Shown here piece by piece: positions 6,693 to 14,457 of a DNA stretch of 28,280 nucleotides. Position 1 is the first letter of the stretch. The number at the start of each line of letters is the position of its first letter. The position numbers were made by a program, and so were the translations under genes. The notes under the pieces were generated by a model. It was not told the DNA's origin and did no database searches. It saw only the letters and a program-made list of their open reading frames with translations. This DNA is from CAZRHR01 sp964599915 (GTDB lineage Bacteria > Bacteroidota > Bacteroidia > CAIKAF01), in assembly GCA_964599915.1 (NCBI GenBank), contig CAZRHR010000034.1:1-28280 (forward strand), in the 5' to 3' direction.

Positions 6693-7978
6693 TGGCTTGG
6701 TGGTCCTTTTTCTCCCCTGTTTTTTGGCTTTGGTTGCTGGTCTTTTCAAGTTTAGCCTATGCCTTTCCCTTGTTGCCCATGGGGAAAAACAGCCGGTGGT
6801 GGTCGCTTGGATTTTTTCTGCTAAAAGTGGCAGGCGCCATGGTGGTTTGGTATATCTACACTTTCTATTATCCCGACTTATCAAAGGCCGATATCTATCG
6901 TTTTTTTTATGATGGCATCACCTTGCATGGTTTTGCCGAAACTCAACCCGGTTTGTTTTTACAAAACATGGCAGGTTTGGGTAGTGACTTTGAACATCAT
7001 GGCCGCTATTTTGATCACATGGCCAATTGGGTACACCCACATGGTAATACCATGTACAATGACAATAGATTAGTGATTCGCTTTCATGCCGTTATCGCTT
7101 TTTTTACGGACCACCAAATGACCACGCATAGTCTGTGGTTTGCCTTTATAGGTTGGTTGGGAACGGGCTGGCTGGCACGCGCCACAGGTTCGTTTTTTGA
7201 AGTAGCCTCCAGCAAAGTGGTGCTTCCCTTGTTTTTAATTCCCGGATTGGCCCTTTGGGTTGGCCCGCCCTTAAAAGAGACTTTATTGGTTTTATTTGCT
7301 GCCTTCTTGTTTCATGGATTCGCCAGATTAAAGGAACGGCCTTTAAATATTTGGGGCTGGATAAGCATTGGCATGGCTACATGGCTTTTAATCCTCACTA
7401 AATTTTATGTGGCTGCTTTACTTCTTCCCACTACGGCCCTTTTCATGGTCAGCTTGTGGATCAAACGTCCTGCATTCTATTTTCCCCTGTTGGGTGGTCT
7501 TTTGGTCATGGTAGCTGTACTGGATGCTTTTTTGCCCGGGATAGACTTGGTCCATTCCATTCAATTTAAGCAGGAGAATTTTTTAAACCTTGCCTTAAGT
7601 GAGCATAGCGGCTCTCTGGTGCAGGATACGTATTTAGAAAATAGTTTGGTGGGACTTGTAAAGGCCTTACCGGAGGCTTGGATCAATGCTTTTTTTGAGC
7701 CGTTGCCCATGCGCTGGTCTTGGTTGAACCTACCCGCGTTAGGAGATAATCTATGGTTTTGGGGCTTTATAGTGTGGGGCAGTATACAAGCACCCAAGGC
7801 ATGGAAAAGCCCGTTGTTGTGGTATATGCTCACCATGGCTCTTTTGTTTTTTGCCATTTTGGGTTGGACCACGCCAGTGTTGGGGGCGCTTTTTCGGTAC
7901 AAGGTTCCCTTATGGTTTGTGGTGGCGCCTGTATTAATGAAGTGGGTTTATACAAGGGATTTAACATTAGGGAAATAA
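6692..7978 (+). CDS. Polytopic membrane protein, unknown
   Basis: A 428-residue integral membrane protein with about nine to ten hydrophobic helices, rich in Trp and Phe. The first helix is WLWLLVFSSLAYAF. A long polar loop at about residues 60-125 (rich in His, Asp and Asn) probably faces the periplasm, as catalytic or binding loops of envelope polymerases and transferases do. The overall layout resembles O-antigen-polymerase or GT-C-like proteins, but I see no diagnostic motif, so this is only a guess. I chose the ATG at 6692, which overlaps the preceding stop by one base, over the GTG at 6683. Coupling to the cysteine-rich protein suggests they work together. Confidence 0.78.
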   Translation: MAWWSFFSPVFWLWLLVFSSLAYAFPLLPMGKNSRWWSLGFFLLKVAGAMVVWYIYTFYYPDLSKADIYRFFYDGITLHGFAETQPGLFLQNMAGLGSDFEHHGRYFDHMANWVHPHGNTMYNDNRLVIRFHAVIAFFTDHQMTTHSLWFAFIGWLGTGWLARATGSFFEVASSKVVLPLFLIPGLALWVGPPLKETLLVLFAAFLFHGFARLKERPLNIWGWISIGMATWLLILTKFYVAALLLPTTALFMVSLWIKRPAFYFPLLGGLLVMVAVLDAFLPGIDLVHSIQFKQENFLNLALSEHSGSLVQDTYLENSLVGLVKALPEAWINAFFEPLPMRWSWLNLPALGDNLWFWGFIVWGSIQAPKAWKSPLLWYMLTMALLFFAILGWTTPVLGALFRYKVPLWFVVAPVLMKWVYTRDLTLGK

Positions 7979-7997
7979 GGTTGCCATAGATTTAGGT

Positions 7998-8005
7998 TAT
8001 TTTTG
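7998..8005 (+). promoter_or_regulatory. -7 box (TATTTTTG) of purL
   Basis: A perfect TAnnTTTG match 24 bases before the purL ATG, in the 51-base gap after the membrane protein gene. It excludes the in-frame TTG at 8003 as a start, because that codon would lie inside the promoter. Confidence 0.65.
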
Positions 8006-8029
8006 GCTACCTCCAAAATCCCATTTTCC

Positions 8030-10228
8030 ATGGACATCACAGCCGCAGTTGCGCAACAATTAGGGCTCTCGGAAAACGAGTTTCAACTGATCATTGACTA
8101 CCTTGGCCGTACGCCTAATTTTACAGAGCTCTGTGCCTTTTCAGGGATGTGGAGTGAGCACTGCTCATATAAAAACTCTATTCGATGGCTGAAAACGTTA
8201 CCCAGAACTGGGCCCAAACTTTTGGCGGCTGCCGGAGAAGAAAATGCCGGTTTGGTGGACATTGGCCAAGGATGGGCCTGTGCATTTAAAATGGAGTCAC
8301 ATAACCATCCCTCCGCCATAGAGCCTTATCAGGGAGCTGCTACAGGGGTTGGGGGAATTAACCGCGATATATTTACCATGGGTGCGCGTCCTGTGGCACA
8401 ATTGAACGCGTTATTTTTTGGAGAAATTACCGCCCCAAGAACCCAGTGGGTCATGGATGGAGTGGTTCGGGGAATTGGCGATTATGGAAATGCTTTTGGC
8501 GTGCCTGTAGTGGCTGGCCAAACCTATTTTGATGAAGCCTATCACCAAAACCCATTGGTCAACGCCATGTCAGTGGGCATTGTCCAGGTAGACCAGTGTT
8601 TAAGTGCAAAAGCCTCAGGCATTGGAAACCCCGTATACATTGTAGGAGCTTACACAGGTAGAGATGGCGTGCATGGTGCTTCTTTTGCTTCCGGTGATTT
8701 AACGGAAGATTCTGCCAAAGATTTACCAAGTGTTCAGGTAGGCGACCCGTTTATGGAAAAATGCCTCATGGAAGCCACCTTGGAAGCCATTCCCACCAAA
8801 GCCATTGTAGGGATTCAAGATATGGGCGCCGCAGGCATCATTTGTTCCACCAGCGAAATGTCTGCACGGGGTGAAGTAGGAATGGATATTCAGTTGGATT
8901 TAGTTCCTACCCGCCAAGACGATTTACAACCCTATGAACTTCTATTGAGTGAAAGCCAAGAACGCATGTTGGTGGTGGTAGACGCACAAAAAACCGAAGC
9001 ATTTGAAGCTGTTTTTGCTAAATGGGAAGTCCCATGCAAGGCCATTGGAAAAGTAACAGAAGGTGGATTATTGCGTTTTTATTTTAGGGAAGAAAAGGTG
9101 GCAGAAATTCCAGCAGAAACTTTGGTTTTGGGTGGGAAAGCCCCGCAATATGAAAGAGCATTTAGCGAACCCGACTATGTAAAAGCGACCAAAACCTTTA
9201 ATCCAACTGCCCTAGCTGTGCCCAAAGATTTGTATGAGGTGGCCCGAAAGCTATTGGCACATCCACAGTTGGCCAGTAAAAGAAACATTTACAGGCAATA
9301 TGACCAGATGGTAGGTGTGGGGACGCTCAGCGCATACACGCCTGCGGATGCCGGAGTGGTAAGCATTCCAGGCACAGAAACCGCATTGGCCATGACCGTG
9401 GATGTCAATCCACACTATGTGTATGCACATCCTGAATGGGGAACAGAAATCGCTGTGGCCGAAGCGGCCCGCAACCTTGTGTGTTCAGGTGCAAAACCTT
9501 TGGCCGTGACCAATTGCTTGAATTTTGGAAATCCCCATGATCCTGAGGCCTATTGGCAGTTTGTAGGCAGCATCAAAGGACTTTCTAATGGCTGCAGATT
9601 TTTTGAAACACCGGTTACGGGTGGAAATGTGAGTTTTTACAACCAGTTTACCTCCGAAGGAAAAACATATCCGGTGCTACCCACACCAAGCATTGGAATG
9701 ATTGGTTTAATGGAGCATTTGTCGCATTTCACCGGGCTTGGTTTTCAAAGCCCCGGCGATTTGGTCTTGGTCCTTGGTGAAATAACCTCCTGCATACAAT
9801 CTTCTTTGTATCTAAAAGTTTGTCATCACGCGCCATTGAGCCCACCGCCTTATTACAACAGGGTTAAAGAAAAAGCCTTGCATACGGCTTTGTTGGGTGC
9901 CATTCGAAAAGGGTATGTAAAAAGTGCCCATGATGTAAGCGAAGGCGGATTGTTTTTTTCTTTAATCGAGTCTTTACGTGTCCATGGACTTGGAGGTGAT
10001 TTTTACTCGGCAGACCAAGTTCGTGCCGATGCCTTTTGGTTTGGGGAAGGACAAGGGCGCGTAATTATTAGTGTAGACCCCAAATTGGAGTACCAAGTTG
10101 TGGAGTGGTTTACAAAACAACAGGTGCCGGTTTACTATCTAGGAAAAGTGCATGACGGACAGGTTAGGATTGATGGGAAAGATTGGGGAATAATAGAAGA
10201 TTGGAGCGCAAGTGATTTGAACTTCTAA
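8030..10228 (+). CDS. purL: Phosphoribosylformylglycinamidine synthase, short-type subunit PurL
   Basis: A 732-residue enzyme of purine synthesis that makes FGAM from FGAR, glutamine-derived ammonia and ATP. This is the short, Bacillus-type PurL, which needs separate PurQ (glutaminase) and PurS; neither gene is in the window. Typical motifs are FSGMWSEHCSYK near residue 45, ESHNHPS at 89-95, then GAATGVGGINRDI, and in the second AIR-synthase half NCLNFGNP and HDVSEGG. The start is the ATG at 8030. The longer TTG version at 8003 would overlap a perfect promoter box. Single-gene unit by spacing: 51 bases before it and 134 bases to the MarR gene after it. Many Flavobacteriia instead carry a fused PurL of about 1200 residues, so this form is a mild taxonomic clue. 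Confidence 0.96.
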   Translation: MDITAAVAQQLGLSENEFQLIIDYLGRTPNFTELCAFSGMWSEHCSYKNSIRWLKTLPRTGPKLLAAAGEENAGLVDIGQGWACAFKMESHNHPSAIEPYQGAATGVGGINRDIFTMGARPVAQLNALFFGEITAPRTQWVMDGVVRGIGDYGNAFGVPVVAGQTYFDEAYHQNPLVNAMSVGIVQVDQCLSAKASGIGNPVYIVGAYTGRDGVHGASFASGDLTEDSAKDLPSVQVGDPFMEKCLMEATLEAIPTKAIVGIQDMGAAGIICSTSEMSARGEVGMDIQLDLVPTRQDDLQPYELLLSESQERMLVVVDAQKTEAFEAVFAKWEVPCKAIGKVTEGGLLRFYFREEKVAEIPAETLVLGGKAPQYERAFSEPDYVKATKTFNPTALAVPKDLYEVARKLLAHPQLASKRNIYRQYDQMVGVGTLSAYTPADAGVVSIPGTETALAMTVDVNPHYVYAHPEWGTEIAVAEAARNLVCSGAKPLAVTNCLNFGNPHDPEAYWQFVGSIKGLSNGCRFFETPVTGGNVSFYNQFTSEGKTYPVLPTPSIGMIGLMEHLSHFTGLGFQSPGDLVLVLGEITSCIQSSLYLKVCHHAPLSPPPYYNRVKEKALHTALLGAIRKGYVKSAHDVSEGGLFFSLIESLRVHGLGGDFYSADQVRADAFWFGEGQGRVIISVDPKLEYQVVEWFTKQQVPVYYLGKVHDGQVRIDGKDWGIIEDWSASDLNF

Positions 10229-10254
10229 GCGATTTACTTCTAAAATTTGATTTT

Positions 10255-10277
10255 TGTGAGATTATCAATTTCTCACA
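10255..10277. promoter_or_regulatory. Perfect 7-bp inverted repeat upstream of the fad operon
   Basis: TGTGAGA and TCTCACA flank a 9-base spacer. The dyad lies 26 bases after the purL stop and 85 bases before the MarR gene. It could be an operator for a dimeric regulator or a weak purL terminator. No T-run follows directly; a T6 tract starts only 8 bases later, which makes a terminator less convincing. Confidence 0.45.
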
Positions 10278-10325
10278 GAGGGTACTTTTTTGTGCTCATT
10301 ATTTTGCAGAATTTAAAACATGAAA

Positions 10326-10345
10326 AAGGTATGTTTTCATACTTT
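10326..10345. promoter_or_regulatory. Candidate MarR operator (imperfect palindrome around GTATGTTTTCATAC)
   Basis: The core GTATG-TTTT-CATAC is a perfect 5+5 dyad and extends to 20 bases with one mismatch. An overlapping 7-bp dyad (ATGAAAA and TTTTCAT, 10320-10340) shares the same bases. Size and symmetry suit a MarR dimer. It ends 6 bases before the putative -7 box and 17 bases before the MarR start, so a bound protein would block RNA polymerase. Autoregulation is an inference. Confidence 0.5.
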
Positions 10346-10350
10346 ATTTA

Positions 10351-10358
10351 TAACTTTA
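10351..10358 (+). promoter_or_regulatory. Candidate -7 box (TAACTTTA) of the fad operon
   Basis: TAACTTTA matches TAnnTTTG except in the last base, and is separated by CCCT from the ATG at 10363. Earlier boxes in the gap, such as TATTTTG at 10300, miss one position in spacing. Location just downstream of the palindrome supports it. Confidence 0.4.
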
Positions 10359-10362
10359 CCCT

Positions 10363-10839
10363 ATGGCAAAACACCTTCCCAAAGAATTGACCTTTTGTTT
10401 CAACGTGAAGACCGCGTGGCATGCCATCATGAAAATGTACAATACCATGGGCATAGATCATGATTTATCCGCTTCCTCCGGTTTTATTTTGTTGAATATT
10501 GATCCCAAGCAAGGAACCCCTGTTACCCATATAGGTCCAGCCATTGGGATGGAGCCTAAAGGATTAACCCGAACGCTTAAAAGTTTTGAGGAAAAGGGTT
10601 GGATTACGCGTGAAGCAGATAAGCAAGACAAGCGCATGGTGCGTGTTTTTTTAACTGAAAAGGGAAAGCGTAAGCGCGCCATTTCAAGAGAATCTGTAAA
10701 ACAGTTCAATGAAGCCCTCTATCAACACATACCCGAAGAAGATATTGAGGCATTTTTCAGGGTCATTCATATCCTAAAAAATCAAACCCGCCAAGTTTCG
10801 TCTGATTTTGTTTCTACATCACTACAAACCCAACTATAA
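10363..10839 (+). CDS. MarR-family transcriptional regulator
   Basis: A 158-residue winged-helix regulator. The recognition-helix region reads MEPKGLTRTLKSFEEKG, followed by the wing with DKQDKRMVRVFLTEKGK, the classic MarR pattern. Helices on either side should form the dimer interface. It is the first gene of the beta-oxidation operon, and its stop overlaps the next start (TAATG), so regulator and enzymes are made together. In Bacillus subtilis the equivalent fadNAE operon is controlled by a TetR-type FadR; here a MarR protein likely takes that place. A long-chain acyl-CoA or fatty acid is a reasonable but unproved ligand. The start at 10363 sits only 4 bases after a promoter-like box; the next in-frame Met is about 20 residues later and would cut helix 1. 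Confidence 0.9.
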   Translation: MAKHLPKELTFCFNVKTAWHAIMKMYNTMGIDHDLSASSGFILLNIDPKQGTPVTHIGPAIGMEPKGLTRTLKSFEEKGWITREADKQDKRMVRVFLTEKGKRKRAISRESVKQFNEALYQHIPEEDIEAFFRVIHILKNQTRQVSSDFVSTSLQTQL

Positions 10840-13259
10840 TGTCTTACCAAAAGCCATATCGCCATATTCGAAAAGCCGCCGTTTTAGGCTCCGGAGTCAT
10901 GGGTTCGCAAATTGCGCTCCATTTGGCCAACATTGGAGTGGAAGTATTATTACTGGACCGAATTCCCAATGACCTTTTGCCTGAAGAAGTATCTGCAGGA
11001 AAAACGTTATCCGACCGTTCGGTAAGAAACCGTATCGTGCAGCAATCGTTTCAGGCCGCTATAAAATTAAGTCCTGACCCGCTTTACCATGCCAGCTTTT
11101 CGAACCGCGTACGCCTCGGCAACCTTGAGGATGACCTTCCAAGCATTTCAGAAGTCGATTGGATCATTGAAGTCGTGGTGGAGCGGCTAGACATTAAACA
11201 ACAGGTATTTGCCAACATCGAGCAATTTAGAAAACCAGGAACCCTTGTGTCTTCAAATACCTCCGGAATTCCCATTGAAGACTTAATTCAAGGTCGCTCC
11301 GAAGATTTTGCCGCCCATTTTTTGGGAACCCACTTTTTTAATCCACCCCGCTATTTGAAATTGTTGGAGGTGATTCCTTCCTCCAAGACCAAACCTGAGG
11401 TAGTGGAGTTCTTTCTGCATTACGGGGAAAAGTTTCTTGGAAAAACCACCGTCCTCTGTAAAGATACTCCAGCATTTATAGCCAACCGCATTGGGGTCTT
11501 TTCTATCATGAGTTTGTTTCATATGATGGAAAGCACCAACCTTTCTATTACTGACATTGATCGCCTCACCGGGCCTGTATTGGGTCGCCCAAAATCTGCT
11601 ACGTTTCGCACCGCCGATGTGGTGGGTTTAGATACGCTTGTGAACGTAGCCAAAGGACTTCAAGCCCATTTAAAAACGGACGAGGCCGCAGCTATATTCC
11701 AACTTCCCGGCTTTCTACAAACCATGGTGGAAAAAGGGTGGTTAGGACAAAAGTCAGGACAAGGCTTTTACAAAAAAGTACAGCTACCCGAGGGAGGCTC
11801 CGACATCTTTGCCCTGAACCTGAAAACCATGGATTATGAGCCACAAGTAAAAAGTAAGTTTGCTACCCTAGAAGCCGCAAAACCCATTGAAAATCTGGCT
11901 CAGCGGTTCAAAGTGCTGGTGGCGGGAAAAGATGAGGCCGCAGACTTTTACCGCAAATCATTTTATGCTTTATTTCAATACGCAGCCAATAGAGTCCCTG
12001 AAATTTCAGACAACCTTTCTCGCATAGATGAGGCCTTGAAAGCAGGATTCGGTTGGGCGCTCGGTCCATTTGAAAGTTGGGATGCCTTAGGATGGGGAGA
12101 TACCCTTTCTGCCATGACGGAAGCCGGCTTGCACCTACCGGAATGGGTGCATCAAATGCAAAAAAATGGCCATCGCAGTTTCTATCGAATTAAAAATGGC
12201 TTAAAAGAAGTATATCACCCGGCTAAAGGGAAATATGAAGCGATGGAAGGTCGTGAAGGATTTATTATACTTTCAGACTTAACGGAGCGGAAAGTTTGGG
12301 GAAATGCAGGAACGACCCTCACCGACATTGGCGATGGCGTACTCAACCTGGCCTTTCATACCAAAATGAATTCTATTGGTTCCGAAGTCATTGCAGGTAT
12401 TCATAAAGCCATTCAAGTGGCCGAAGAGGAAGGTTGGCGCGGGGTGGTGCTGGCCAACGAAGGCGAACATTTTAGTGCCGGTGCCAACCTGGCACTCATA
12501 CTTATGCTCGCTATTGAACAGGAATGGGATGAATTGAATTTTGCGGTAAAAGCTTTTCAACAAGCCACCATGCGTATTCGCTACTCCGATGTGCCGGTGG
12601 TTGTTGCACCGCACGGCCTTACCTTGGGTGGAGGATGCGAAATCTGTCTTCATGCAGACGCCGTAGTGGCGCATGCGGAAACCTACATCGGTTTGGTGGA
12701 AGTGGGGGTGGGTGTAATCCCCGGTGGCGGTGGAACCAAAGAGTTTGCCTTGAGAACCTCCGATGAGATGAAGGAAGGTGATATCCGTATTAATGCCTTG
12801 CGCAACCGCTTCCTTACCATCGGGATGGCCAAAGTAGCCACTTCTGCCCACCAAGCTTTTGACCTTGGTATTTTTAGAAAAGGAATTGATAAAGTGGTTC
12901 CAAGCAGATGGCGTCAGCTGGCAGAAGCCAAAGCAGAAGTCATTCGTTTGTTCGATGCAGGGTACACCCGACCTATTCAACGACAAGATATTCAAGTGCT
13001 CGGTAATGAAGGCATGGGGATCGTTTATGCCGGTGCCAACGCCATGTATGCCGGACATTATATCTCCAGTCACGATAAACTCATTTCCGAAAAACTTGGA
13101 AATGTGCTTTGTGGGGGACCATTATCCGAAAAATCTTTGGTCTCGGAGCAATATTTGTTGGATTTGGAAAGAGAAGCATTTCTCTCCTTGTTGGGTACAA
13201 AGCCAACGTTGGAAAGAATTCAGCACATGTTAAAGACAGGAAAACCCCTAAGAAACTAA
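10839..13259 (+). CDS. fadN: 3-hydroxyacyl-CoA dehydrogenase / enoyl-CoA hydratase fusion (FadN type)
   Basis: An 806-residue two-domain enzyme that hydrates trans-2-enoyl-CoA and oxidises the 3-hydroxyacyl-CoA with NAD. The N-terminal dehydrogenase has the Rossmann motif GSGVMG at 17-22, the catalytic-region motif GTHFFNPP with His165, and the C-terminal helical domains (RTADVVGLD). The hydratase/isomerase domain occupies about 480-700 with the oxyanion-hole segment SAGANL. Both candidate catalytic glutamates are present: Glu601 in LGGGCE and Glu621 in GLVEVGVG. The domain order is the reverse of E. coli FadB and matches B. subtilis FadN. It overlaps the MarR stop by one base and is 10 bases from the thiolase gene. 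No truncation or missing key residue is seen. Confidence 0.93.
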   Translation: MSYQKPYRHIRKAAVLGSGVMGSQIALHLANIGVEVLLLDRIPNDLLPEEVSAGKTLSDRSVRNRIVQQSFQAAIKLSPDPLYHASFSNRVRLGNLEDDLPSISEVDWIIEVVVERLDIKQQVFANIEQFRKPGTLVSSNTSGIPIEDLIQGRSEDFAAHFLGTHFFNPPRYLKLLEVIPSSKTKPEVVEFFLHYGEKFLGKTTVLCKDTPAFIANRIGVFSIMSLFHMMESTNLSITDIDRLTGPVLGRPKSATFRTADVVGLDTLVNVAKGLQAHLKTDEAAAIFQLPGFLQTMVEKGWLGQKSGQGFYKKVQLPEGGSDIFALNLKTMDYEPQVKSKFATLEAAKPIENLAQRFKVLVAGKDEAADFYRKSFYALFQYAANRVPEISDNLSRIDEALKAGFGWALGPFESWDALGWGDTLSAMTEAGLHLPEWVHQMQKNGHRSFYRIKNGLKEVYHPAKGKYEAMEGREGFIILSDLTERKVWGNAGTTLTDIGDGVLNLAFHTKMNSIGSEVIAGIHKAIQVAEEEGWRGVVLANEGEHFSAGANLALILMLAIEQEWDELNFAVKAFQQATMRIRYSDVPVVVAPHGLTLGGGCEICLHADAVVAHAETYIGLVEVGVGVIPGGGGTKEFALRTSDEMKEGDIRINALRNRFLTIGMAKVATSAHQAFDLGIFRKGIDKVVPSRWRQLAEAKAEVIRLFDAGYTRPIQRQDIQVLGNEGMGIVYAGANAMYAGHYISSHDKLISEKLGNVLCGGPLSEKSLVSEQYLLDLEREAFLSLLGTKPTLERIQHMLKTGKPLRN

Positions 13260-13269
13260 AAGTTTGGCC

Positions 13270-14448
13270 ATGCAAACAGCATATATCATTACAGGATATC
13301 GCACTGCCGTAGGAAAAGCTCCTAAAGGTGGTTTGCGATTTACACGTCCGGACGAATTAGCCGTTCAGGTCATCCAGCAGATTCTAAAAGAAATACCACA
13401 ACTGGATCCCGCTACCATCGAAGATGTCATTGTGGGCAATGCCACACCGGAGGCGGAGCAGGGATTAAACATTGGACGCATGGTTTCGCTGATGGCCTTG
13501 GGTACCGATCAGGTGCCAGGTCTTACCATCAACCGGTATTGCGCGTCCGGTTTAGAAACCATTGCCATGGCAGTTGCCAAAATTCAATCCGGAATGGCGC
13601 ATTGCATCCTTGCCGGTGGCGTGGAATCCATGAGCCCCATTCCTTTTGGTGGATGGCGCATTGTGCCCCGTGCTGAAACCGCCAAGGATCATCCCACTTG
13701 GTATTGGGGGATGGGTTTAACGGCGGAGGAAGTAGCCAGAAAGTATCAGGTAAGTAGAGAAGACCAAGACCGGTTTGCACTTTTATCTCACCAACGCGCC
13801 ACGGCGGCTATTGCCGCAGGAAAATTTAAAAATGAAATTGTGCCCGTGGAAGTGGTTCGCCATTTCGTGGAAAATGGTAAGAAGAAACAGGAGACCTATG
13901 TGGTAGACACAGACGAAGGTCCACGAGCCGATACCAGTTTGGAAGCCTTGGCCCGCCTTAAGCCCGTTTTCGACGCGAAAGGAACCGTGACCGCCGGAAA
14001 TGCTTCACAAACTTCAGATGGAGCCGCTTTTGTTTTGGTGATGTCCGAACAACGCATGAAAGACCTGGGTCTTTTGCCTAAAGCCCGGTTGGTTTCCTAT
14101 GCTACAGTGGGGCTCGATCCAGCCATCATGGGCGTGGGACCGGTGTACGCCATCCCCAAAGCGTTACACATGGCTGGATTGGGATTAGGACAAATAGATT
14201 TCATTGAATTAAATGAAGCATTTGCATCACAAAGCCTTGCCATTCAGCGTGAATTGGGCCTGAACCCCGAAACGTTAAATGTGAATGGGGGCGCTATTGC
14301 CCTTGGGCATCCTCTGGGTTGCACAGGAGCCAAACTTACCGTTCAAGCCATGGCGGAAATGGCACGTAGAAAAGCAAAATATAGCATGGTGACCATGTGC
14401 GTGGGTACAGGTCAGGGTGCAGCTGGAATATTTGAAAACCTTCAATAA
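13270..14448 (+). CDS. fadA: Acetyl-CoA acyltransferase (3-ketoacyl-CoA thiolase)
   Basis: A 392-residue thiolase that cleaves 3-ketoacyl-CoA with CoA to acetyl-CoA and a shortened acyl-CoA. All catalytic elements are visible: nucleophile Cys91 in NRYCASGLE, His347 in ALGHPLGCTGA and Cys377 in the final CVGTGQGAAG. NEAF at about 315 is also conserved. The start is the ATG at 13270; the in-frame TTG at 13264 adds two residues only. Placement between the FadN-type gene and the acyl-CoA dehydrogenase fixes the degradative role over the biosynthetic acetoacetyl-CoA thiolase role. It is separated by 10 bases from its upstream neighbour and 9 from the downstream one. Confidence 0.94.
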   Translation: MQTAYIITGYRTAVGKAPKGGLRFTRPDELAVQVIQQILKEIPQLDPATIEDVIVGNATPEAEQGLNIGRMVSLMALGTDQVPGLTINRYCASGLETIAMAVAKIQSGMAHCILAGGVESMSPIPFGGWRIVPRAETAKDHPTWYWGMGLTAEEVARKYQVSREDQDRFALLSHQRATAAIAAGKFKNEIVPVEVVRHFVENGKKKQETYVVDTDEGPRADTSLEALARLKPVFDAKGTVTAGNASQTSDGAAFVLVMSEQRMKDLGLLPKARLVSYATVGLDPAIMGVGPVYAIPKALHMAGLGLGQIDFIELNEAFASQSLAIQRELGLNPETLNVNGGAIALGHPLGCTGAKLTVQAMAEMARRKAKYSMVTMCVGTGQGAAGIFENLQ

Positions 14449-14457
14449 AATCATCTT

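Noticed and set aside
10255..10277. Intrinsic terminator of purL
   Set aside because: The 7-bp stem has a 9-base loop and no immediate T-run; kept as an operator candidate with low certainty instead.
12279..13073. 264-residue open frame on the minus strand
   Set aside because: It lies fully antisense to the hydratase half of the FadN-type gene, whose catalytic motifs are intact, and its protein has no recognisable family pattern.
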